From Pigoraptor vietnamica (taxonomy: Eukaryota; Opisthokonta; Filasterea): 10,982 nt of DNA. The stretch is taken from assembly GCA_943704525.1 (NCBI GenBank), contig CALSCQ010001063.1, positions 1-10,982 of the forward strand, written 5' to 3'. Each line of letters begins with the position of its first letter. Within the stretch, counting starts at the first letter, position 1. Below the pieces are notes generated by a model. That model did no database searches, was not told the origin of the DNA, and saw nothing but the letters and a program-made list of their open reading frames with translations. Made by a program: the position numbers and the translations under genes. Below, in pieces: positions 1 through 6,986 of the stretch.

Positions 1-329
<329 letters not shown>

Positions 330-1224
330 GAGGGGACACACAGCCAGACGACCTGGTGACCCTCGACGCCACCCCGCGCCAAAGCGACACGGAGTTACGT
401 GACGGAAACCCTGCTAGTGTCGTCGAGGATTCGGAGGGAGAGACGGCGCCCGAGCCCTCCGCGAACGGCCCTCCGCTGTCCGCGGGGAATGGAGTGGCTG
501 TGAAGGGCGACGAGCGCGCGCCGTCGGCACCAACGAAAGGCGGCGATGTGCCGGATTTCACTCGGCCCACTGCGGATGTGCCGTCACCTGGCACCGATGC
601 GGCAACGCGCGGCGACAGCGGGCGCAAGAGTGAGGGCGATAACAGCGCGGGAGATGCCAACAAGACGGGAGTGAGCGGTGCTGCGAGTGTGGACAGGACC
701 AAAGGAGACGCGCGCCCTGAGCACAAGAGCGTGGCACCCGACGACAATGCCGTGCCACCGGAGAAACCATCGACGAAGGCGGACGATGGGGACGCGCGGG
801 ACCTTCGTGTGGAGGGCCACACCGTCGAAGGGGATGGCGCTGTTGCGGATGCTTCTTCGAATAAGGCGAACGTTGCAACTGACGGCAAAAGTGCGGGCGG
901 CGCAGCGCCCGGCAAGGTCGTCGGCGGCAGTGTGGACGCAGCGTCTGACAAGGGCGCGGGCGGCGGCGCGGGCGGCGTGTCGCCACCGACAGTCCCCACA
1001 AAAGTCGGTGCAGTGGCGGGCGTGAACGTCCCCGAGGCCGGCTCTGGCGTCGTCATCATGGACGGTGTGCCGCGGCCCGTGGTCATTCCCGCCGATTACA
1101 AATTCCTCGACATTGTTCGGGAGGACGGCGGCCACTATCGCGTGGCTGGGAACGGTGTGTGTGGCGTCTGCGCCTACTTCATCTTCTTTATGCTTCTGTG
1201 TGCGGGAACGGTGTGTGCAGTGTG

Positions 1225-1288
<64 letters not shown>

Positions 1289-2519
1289 GCCTCTGCGCCT
1301 GTGTGTGTATGTGACCTGTGTGTGTGTGTGTGTGTGTGTGTATGGCCTCTGCGCCTGTGTGTGTATGTGACCTGTGTGTGTGTGTGTGTGTGTGTGGCCT
1401 CTGCGCCTACTTCACCTTCTCTATTCTTCCATTGCTTCTGTGGCTGGGATCTCCGTGTCGGCTCGCACTGATCTTCTTAATCTCTCGCTTCGCTTCACAC
1501 TGCGGCACTCGTGCACTTGCGGCCACTGTCTGTGGTTGTCGGAGTGGGAATGTCGTGCGTGTGTGCTTCTCTTGCGGGCCCGAATGTTCGACGGCACTCG
1601 TTTGTCTCCGCACAAACTGATCGCCTCCTCCTCCTCCCCTCCCGTCCCCCCAGACTACGAAAAGCACGGCACCGCGTGGATGCACGAGTGGGTAACGAGG
1701 GGACCCTCGGAGCCGTACGTGTTTCGTGCGATGGAGAGTGCTCTCATGGAATGGACGCGCGCGCACGGCGACCCACGCAAGTCCGACAACGGCGGCGCGC
1801 TCCCGGTCGTGCTCGACATCGGCGCCAACTCGGGCTCGTACGGCCTCCTCGCGGCGTCGATGGGCTTCCACGTGCAATTCTACGAACCCAACCCCATCTG
1901 CGCAGAGGACGTCGCTCGCGCAATCGTGTCGAATAAGTTTGAGAGCATCGCAACGGTGTGGGCGCGCGCGACATCCAACGCCGACGCCTCGTTCTACATG
2001 TCGGTTGTGCCGTGGTGCAAGAACGGCGAGCTGAAGAAGGGCGCCGCCGGGGCCACGGAGAGTGTCCAGAATGTCCTGGTGTCGACGCGGCGGCTGGACG
2101 ACATTCTCCTCGGGCCTGCCCCGTCGTGGACGAACGCTTCGCGCGGAGCAACGCCGCGTCCTACGCCGTTCGAAATTGTGGTTGCGAAGATGGACGTTGA
2201 GGGCCACGAACCGCTCGCGCTGGAGGGCATGTCGCGACTGCTGCGTGGGCGCCTCGTCCGAAATCTCATCATCGAACTCTCCCCCGATTACTGGACGCGC
2301 TATGTCGGCGACAGGGCGGAGACGGCGCGGAAAATCGCGGACATGTGCGTGGACGTCGGCTATTACGTGCGCGTGCTCTACCCCAGCATCGCGCTGGACG
2401 GGTCGAACAATGCGGCTGAGCTCGTGCACACGCTGCTACACAACATGCCGCAGCCCGTGCAGGCGGACTTCCACTTTTCACTCGACCCGCTCGTTGGCGC
2501 CGTCAAGTGCTCGCGATAA
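330..2519 (+). CDS. FkbM-family SAM-dependent methyltransferase with long low-complexity N-terminal region (5' partial, spliced)
   Basis: Two exons, 330-1154 and 1654-2519, join in phase 1 (codon G|AC, Asp) and end at TAA 2517-2519, giving 562 visible residues. Residues 1-274 are Gly/Ala/Asp/Ser/Pro/Lys-rich, hydrophilic and probably disordered. The C-terminal half is a class I methyltransferase of the FkbM type. It shows the SAM-binding motif VVLDIGANSGSYG (about 326-338), the acidic end of strand 2 in FYEPNP (about 350-355) and KMDVEGHEPLALEGM (from 453), which matches the FkbM core K-x-D-V-E-G-x-E. FkbM proteins O-methylate sugars, lipids or small molecules; the substrate here is unknown. 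The N-terminus lies upstream, so a signal anchor for the secretory pathway could be there but is not visible. Two N-glycosylation sequons (NKT, NAS) occur. The family call is firm; the left exon boundary is less so. Confidence 0.88.
1148..1217 (+). repeat. 56-bp duplication carrying a second copy of the 5' splice site
   Basis: GGGAACGGTGTGTG occurs at 1148-1161, spanning the exon end and donor, and again identically at 1204-1217 inside the intron. The period is 56 bp. The second GT (1211) looks as strong as the real one, but using it would add 56 nt, which is not a multiple of three, and so break the frame of the next exon. Confidence 0.9.
1232..1285. repeat. (GT)27 microsatellite in intron
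   Basis: A pure GT tract of 54 bases follows a shorter imperfect one (1211-1231) directly downstream of the duplicated splice donor. Confidence 0.95.
1285..1413 (+). repeat. Intronic minisatellite, about 56-bp unit
   Basis: The unit GGCCTCTGCGCCTGTGTGTG... recurs at 1288 and 1344 (period 56, near-identical including the TATGTGACC part) and at 1396 (period 52). The third copy continues into CTGCGCCTACTTCA, which matches an older copy at 1163-1180 (GGCGTCTGCGCCTACTTC). Most of the intron therefore derives from one duplicated module. Confidence 0.9.
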
Positions 2520-2808
2520 AGGCCTGCATTTTTTTTTTCCCGTGGCGCTCTTCCTTGTTGTGTGCTGCGTGCCGTGTACCAACATGGATTCGCACTGACG
2601 TTCGATAATTGGTGTTTATGTGTTAGCGCCAAACAACGCCCTTTACCGGAAAGGGGTGTTCGCGGTCGGCAGGTATTTACATACCGAAAAAAACGGCAGC
2701 CGCATAGCGGATTTAGAAAGAAATTATGAACGGACAGACGCAAATTCACCGCACGCGACGCACGCGACGCACGCACGCAATTTCACAACGTAAACGCGCA
2801 CACGAGCC
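2520..2808. other. Convergent intergenic region with two adjacent hairpins and a 9-bp tandem repeat
   Basis: This 289-bp gap separates the 3' ends of the FkbM gene (plus) and the Ser/Arg-rich gene (minus). It holds a T10 run (about 2529-2538) and a perfect hairpin, CCCTTT-ACCGG-AAAGGG (2639-2655). A second hairpin is GGTAT-TTAC-ATACC (2672-2685). A tandem GCACGCGAC repeat (two full copies plus a degenerate part, 2751-2780) follows. No AATAAA was found on either strand. TGTAAA on the minus strand (about 2676-2681), roughly 130 nt past the minus-strand stop, is a possible poly(A) signal but is unproven. Confidence 0.7.
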
Positions 2809-3909
2809 TCAGGGCGTCACGCTTCCCCCGAGGTTCTTGCTCGACCGCCGCCGAATGGGAGACGGCCGTTGCACGAGGCCACGCACGGAGGGAAGGCGCG
2901 ACAGTTCGCTGCAGAGGGACGACTGCGAACCGCACTCTTCCGCCATCGACACGAGCGACGACGCGGCGTAGACGCCAACACGCGACCCACGCGCGGACGA
3001 CACGCAGGACGCCGGCGAGACCCCCCGGGAGTCCATGTGCGGCGCAGAGCCGCCAAAGGCATCGCGCACGCGCGCACGCCCGGCCGAGTGTGCGCCATCG
3101 CGAGCGCAGTACGCTGTGAGGTCCGTGAAAGAGACCGATTCGGTGGGGTCGATGTCCGAAATGGACGAGATAGAGTCGCGCGTAAGGCTCCCCTTGCGGG
3201 CCGAGGGTGTCACCGAGCGAACCGAGCCCTCGTAAAAGCCAGAGTCGTTGCTGTCGTGCATTGATTGACGCCGCGATCGCGTCGCAGAGCGCACTGGAGA
3301 GGCGCTCCGGTCGCCCGACACAACAAGCGTCGACTTGCTCGAGGACGTCGACGAAGACCGCGTGCGAGAGCGCCCTTCCGACTGGCGCCCCGAGCTGCGT
3401 CGCGACAGAAGCGATCCCTGGATTTCGTCTGCGTCCATGTCCGCGGCATCGTCCGCAGAGCGTCGCCGTTCGGAGGCCGCGATGGTCGCGAGTACGCTCT
3501 CGAGCGAGGCGGCGTCAATGTGGGACCGGCGCCGGAGGAGGCACCCCGACCCGCGAAGCGCATCGTCCTGCGACTTTTTCTGGAGCGCAAGAGCGCGCTC
3601 GGAATTCCTTCGTTGCAAGATCGCCTCCGTTCGCACGAGTGCCTGAGCAGCGCGCGCCGATGCGACCGATTCGGCCTTCGATTTGCGTAGCCGTTCCTGG
3701 AATTTGAGGAGTTCGGCCTCCTGCGACTTGCGCTCCGAGTCCCGACACGACGCCCACACGTCCGCGTCACCGAGCATGCCGCGCAAATCGGACGACGCGT
3801 GCCTGTTTCTGTCCATGAGTGTGATCTTTCGCTTGCTACCCGCCACGTTTTCCGACTCCTTTCTCGTGAGCGCGTTGCGGACGCGGTGCCGCTGCTCTGT
3901 CGTCGCCAT
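2809..3909 (-). CDS. Ser/Arg-rich, predicted disordered protein, paralogue of the gene at 5175-6167
   Basis: A single 366-residue open frame starts at ATG 3907-3909 in strong context (G at -3, G at +4) and ends with TGA. No known domain is recognised. Residues about 55-120 are charged and predicted helical, possibly a coiled coil (LLKFQERLRKSKAES). The rest is rich in Ser, Arg and Asp with many basophilic phosphorylation-like sites (RRRS, SRRSS, SRRQS, ARKGS, IRRRSS), as in disordered regulatory phosphoproteins. An NDSGFYEGS segment sits at about 221-229. Three blocks align with the neighbouring gene: DRNRHASSDL, ELLKFQERLRKSKAESV, and DSGFYEGSVR followed by SISSI. The frame is genuine rather than a GC artefact, because the blocks are conserved between two separate frames. 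It lies head-to-tail with its paralogue and convergent with the FkbM gene. No promoter element was identified. The role is unknown. Confidence 0.8.
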   Translation of the reverse strand: MATTEQRHRVRNALTRKESENVAGSKRKITLMDRNRHASSDLRGMLGDADVWASCRDSERKSQEAELLKFQERLRKSKAESVASARAAQALVRTEAILQRRNSERALALQKKSQDDALRGSGCLLRRRSHIDAASLESVLATIAASERRRSADDAADMDADEIQGSLLSRRSSGRQSEGRSRTRSSSTSSSKSTLVVSGDRSASPVRSATRSRRQSMHDSNDSGFYEGSVRSVTPSARKGSLTRDSISSISDIDPTESVSFTDLTAYCARDGAHSAGRARVRDAFGGSAPHMDSRGVSPASCVSSARGSRVGVYAASSLVSMAEECGSQSSLCSELSRLPSVRGLVQRPSPIRRRSSKNLGGSVTP

Positions 3910-4657
3910 CTCTTCACTTCCCGCAACGGCGGAAGCCCTCGAAGCTTTTTCCTTACGAATTCGCCAGCATCAGAAGATCGCACGTCAGTGCTTACGCAGT
4001 TGCCGCGGATGCAGTTTGACGACTGCAGAGCAACTTCGTTAACGATCTACGCAACACCAGTTCCGCCCGAAAGCGCGTGCCGCGGACTACGATTTCGTCA
4101 CGCACAACGTGTCACAATGATCGGTTTCCCCGAAGCAGGAGACTCGCCATTATGTAGAGGGAGAAGGGTGTGTGTGTGTGTGCGTGTGGCTGACGTTGAG
4201 GCGTTGGCTCACGAGCCCTCCAGCGTGCGGTCGTTGGCCAAAACGTCAGCCATCACAGGCCGAAATCATTGCCATTTATGGTCATAACTCATTGTCCGCG
4301 GTTACCTTGGTGGACATCTCATGCCCATATTTGCGCCGTCTGGACTTAATGACGTGCAAGTGCACCCGCACTGGTTCTCAATATGGAAGCTAAACCAGTT
4401 CACCTGTCATGTCAACTCTTATTATTGCCTTGAACTGGAGCTGCGTTTGAGCCCCGCCCGCCGGCCCGTCGTTCTCCGTCCCCTGTCCTCAATCGCTGAC
4501 GATACCTTGGGACGTGGCACTGTCGATGCTTCAGTCACCACGGTGACCGGCCGGCGGGGTCCCGGGGCCGCCACACTCACGGCCGGGCTCGGCCGGCCGC
4601 CGGCGTCCCCGGTGGGGCAGTCAGCCATTCAGCCGTATGTTGCCGAACAGCGATTTC

Positions 4658-4663
4658 AATAAA
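4658..4663 (+). promoter_or_regulatory. Possible AATAAA poly(A) signal
   Basis: This is an exact AATAAA just after a GC-rich patch on the plus strand. No convincing plus-strand gene ends here, so it may belong to an undetected or non-coding transcript, or be chance. Confidence 0.2.
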
Positions 4664-4709
4664 AAGGTTGTTGATGCGCCCATAGTGGGCCATACAGACC
4701 AGTCTCGTG

Positions 4710-4731
4710 CTCTCTCTCTCTCTCTCTCTCT
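4710..4731. repeat. (CT)11 microsatellite
   Basis: A pure CT dinucleotide tract lies in intergenic sequence. Confidence 0.95.
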
Positions 4732-5174
4732 GCTGGTGGCGTCCCGGAACACGATTTCAGTCCACTGACTCAGTTGGTCCGGCATTGTGCTCGCTTTGCC
4801 GAGGGTCAGTGACTGGTCCGGCGGGCAGAAGCGCACATATGCCAGTCGGCGGGGACAGTCTATGTAAAGGCACTGACCGTCGCAGAAACGGCGTCCCCAC
4901 CACATCCCTCCCCCCCTCCCCCGAGTGACCGCCGAAACGTGCCCGACGCACTCACCCCGGCAGAAACACACAACGTCGACACTCGCGCCAATGGGTAGAT
5001 TAAGTTAGAATTCATTCGCAATTTTTGCACAATTTCTCGAAGACTCCAAGTCCCAAGAATGGACGAAACGCTGGCGTACGCAAAGCCGCACGCAATTCGA
5101 TTAGACCATACGCTGCCGCAACGCTTGTGAAGCGAGGCCCTAATGTGGCCCGAGTCAATTTGAACGCGCGAGTC

Positions 5175-6167
5175 TTACACCGACTCGCGGCGAAATGTGA
5201 GCGACAGCTCGAGCTCAAGCTCTGCCTCCAGCTCGGCCACGCAGCTCACAGAAGGCGTGCCGATGGAGCAAATGGACGAGCGCGAGCGCTCCCTCTTCTC
5301 CGTGAGCGGGCGCGGCGAGTCGATGCAGATGCCGCTGTCGGACGACATGAGGCTCGTGAGGCTCGCGCGCGGAGACTGGCGCGGGCACGGGGAAGGCGGG
5401 CGCACACGGCGCGGCGAACTGGGTGAGATCTCGGTCGTCGGCTCCTTGTTGCTGGTCCCCGGAGGAAGCACATACAGCGAGACATTGCTGTCGTTGCTCG
5501 ACGCACCGGCGGGAGAAGGGGACGTCCGGCCGGCATTCTTTGGCGACGCAGGGCGGACCGTGGGGCTGATGGCGGGCAGGCTCATGCGACCGCGGCGTGC
5601 AAGAAGCGCGGCGGAGGCATCCTCGTGCGACATGGACGCGTCGACGGGTTCGTGCGACACTTGGACGGTCACGCGCTCGAGGGCGGCGAGCGTGCGCGGA
5701 GACAGGCGTTCGAGGGGTGGGAGTTCGCGCGGCTGCGACTGCGGCGACTTGGGCTCCGTGCCCATCGCGCGACGGGGCGAGAGCGGCGTGTTCGGCGGGT
5801 TCACGTTCGTGAGCGAAGGGTTGGAGCGCGGGGAGCCGGCGCTGAGGTCTTGTGTGGAGGACGAGCGGCTGCCGGGGAGCGACGCACGGCGGGGTGACAT
5901 GGGCGCCATGAGAAGGTCGGCGTGCGACACGCTCTGCTCCTTCTTGCACTTGTCGAGGCGCTCCTTCATCTTGAGCACTTCCTTCTCCTCGCACTTGTAC
6001 AGGTGCTGCATGCTCTCCCGGCGCGCGTTCTCGAGGCGCATCTCCGCCTGCAGCCGCACGCTATCGAGACGGTTCTTGTCGTTCAAACCGCCGTGCGTAA
6101 TCTTCGAGAGCGCGGGCGAATTCGACGGCGTCATTTCGCGGATCCGCTCGTCGCGGCGCGTCGTCAT
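5175..6167 (-). CDS. Ser/Pro/Arg-rich phosphoprotein-like protein with CDC25A-like DSG motif; paralogue of 2809-3909
   Basis: A 330-residue single-exon frame starts at ATG 6165-6167 (A at -3) and ends with TAA. Residues about 30-80 form a charged, probably coiled-coil helix (MRLENARRESMQ, KEVLKMKERLDKCKKE). The rest is Ser/Pro-rich and probably disordered, with 18 Ser/Thr-Pro sites, three of them SPRR (S91, S130, S251), as in CDK/MAPK substrates. Two 14-3-3-like sites are RRASLP (S96) and RGRMSLP (S196). Near the C-terminus, SDSGICIDSPRPL (276-288) resembles the DSG segment remembered from animal CDC25A, a beta-TrCP degron. No phosphatase domain is present, so it is not a CDC25. The protein ends with an ELEAELELELSL run. 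The shared blocks with the 2809-3909 protein support common descent. Function is unknown; a phosphorylation-controlled regulator is inference. Confidence 0.82.
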   Translation of the reverse strand: MTTRRDERIREMTPSNSPALSKITHGGLNDKNRLDSVRLQAEMRLENARRESMQHLYKCEEKEVLKMKERLDKCKKEQSVSHADLLMAPMSPRRASLPGSRSSSTQDLSAGSPRSNPSLTNVNPPNTPLSPRRAMGTEPKSPQSQPRELPPLERLSPRTLAALERVTVQVSHEPVDASMSHEDASAALLARRGRMSLPAISPTVRPASPKNAGRTSPSPAGASSNDSNVSLYVLPPGTSNKEPTTEISPSSPRRVRPPSPCPRQSPRASLTSLMSSDSGICIDSPRPLTEKRERSRSSICSIGTPSVSCVAELEAELELELSLTFRRESV

Positions 6168-6959
6168 TTGTGTTCAAGTTGGCTGCTCGTCGTCGTCGTG
6201 TGCGTCAGTAGCTTTTTTTTCTGCACGTTCAAACGATCTCGTCTGATGCCACTGGCGTTTGTTTACGGTTGAGCCTTATATACTGTGGACCTTGCTGCAG
6301 CTGCGACAGGGACGCATGTCCGCAAGAGGCAACGCAGGAGAGAGCGGGAGTCGCCCCGCGCGGAGCGGCGCATGGCGCTGCACCATACCTGGCAGTGTGT
6401 GGGGACGCAAAGGTAGCCGTTCCCATTTCAGGCAATGAAACAAGCTGTCCATGTGCGTCATTGCGCTCTTTATGGAAAAATCTAGGGCGGCAGTTACCCC
6501 GCACAGGGGAAATTTATAGCGAGATCTCGGAAATTAAAATATTGCGAGAGCTCGGTTGAATGAGGGATACGGACAACCGGCCACCCACCCGGACAATAGA
6601 AAATCGATAAAAAAAATACGCTTGGCAACGCATAAATCCACTAAAAGAAATCTAATACGCACGTAATATAGTAAATTTATGTATTATTTTTTGGGACGTT
6701 CCGTAGTAATGAAAGTTTGTATTGTGCGCGTCTGCGCCACTGTCTGAATGCGCTGGCGGACAGGACGAGTGACGCCGTTAGCTGCGCAGCGGAGTGTGCT
6801 CTTCACTGCAAGCACTGTTTTCGTGCCTTGCGCCTCTCGGAAACTTTCGCTGCCCTTCTTCGCAGGCCTTTGGAATAGTTGGCCGTTTTGTGTGCGGGAG
6901 GAGCTTCGATTTGCTTGACTGCGTGTCGCGTCGATTTGCGCTACGAACAACATGCTCAC
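6168..6959. other. Divergent intergenic/promoter region with AT-rich patch
   Basis: This region separates the minus-strand Ser/Pro-rich gene from the plus-strand LamG gene. Besides the TATA box it holds a 10-bp palindrome CGAGATCTCG (6520-6529), a related CGAGAGCTCG (6545-6554), and an AT-rich patch (about 6590-6700) including AAAAAAAATACG and TAAATTTATGTATTATTTTTT. This patch is the least GC-rich part of the window and is a candidate promoter or nucleosome-depleted zone for both genes. No coding frame is supported. Confidence 0.6.
6275..6282 (-). promoter_or_regulatory. TATA box (TATATAAG) for the minus-strand gene starting at 6167
   Basis: The minus strand reads AGTATATAAGG here, an almost ideal TATA box. 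It lies about 110 bp upstream of the ATG. Initiation about 30 bp downstream would give a 5' leader of roughly 80 nt. The sequence is AT-rich against a GC-rich background, which makes chance less likely. Confidence 0.6.
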
Positions 6960-6986
6960 ATGAAGGCAAAACACCGCGCGCTGAAA

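Larger units (their letters stand above)
1155..1653 (+). other. Intron (499 bp, phase 1) of the FkbM gene
   Basis: Donor AACG|GTGTGTG at 1155 and acceptor CCCCCCAG ending at 1653 join two open frames exactly (N-D-Y-E-K). A branch-site-like AAACTGATC (branch A 1620) and an almost pure pyrimidine tract (CCTCCTCCTCCTCCCC) precede the acceptor. The interior is mostly tandemly duplicated sequence and TG tracts, and the intron's 5' end is itself duplicated (see findings). Confidence 0.9.
3910..5174. other. Intergenic region between the two paralogous genes (no supported gene)
   Basis: This 1.27-kb region should hold the promoter of the 3909 gene and the 3' end of the 6167 gene. Visible features are a short TG run (4169-4182), an inverted repeat CCAGTTCA/TGAACTGG (4395-4402 and 4431-4438), and a very GC-rich, partly self-complementary patch (4541-4620). 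An AATAAA (4658-4663, plus strand), a (CT) tract (4710-4731) and two diverged copies of a GTCAGT...GGTCCGGC motif (about 4765-4781 and 4805-4822) follow. None of the open frames has recognisable protein features or a partner exon. Confidence 0.6.

Noticed and set aside
1155-1260. Hydrophobic stretch (VCAYFIFFMLLCAGTV) that could be read as a membrane segment
   Set aside because: It lies inside the intron; the read-through frame continues into TG repeats and does not reach the methyltransferase in frame.
1407-2429. Minus-strand 340-residue open frame antisense to the methyltransferase exon
   Set aside because: Arg/His/Val-rich antisense shadow of a clear FkbM domain and crosses the splice acceptor.
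4321-4662. Plus-strand 113-residue open frame ending at AATAAA
   Set aside because: No recognisable protein features, weak start context, passes through a GC-rich self-complementary patch; kept only as a possible transcript end.
5175-6167. Gene product being a CDC25 phosphatase
   Set aside because: Only the DSG segment and 14-3-3-like motifs resemble CDC25; there is no Cys-x5-Arg catalytic loop or rhodanese-like domain in the frame.
5197-6246. Plus-strand 349-residue open frame opposite the Ser/Pro-rich gene
   Set aside because: Antisense shadow; the minus frame is supported by a TATA box, good start context and a paralogue with conserved blocks.
6861-6866. CTTCGCAG as acceptor of an intron in the 5' leader of the LamG gene
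   Set aside because: It has a reasonable pyrimidine tract, but no matching donor or upstream exon could be supported from sequence alone.
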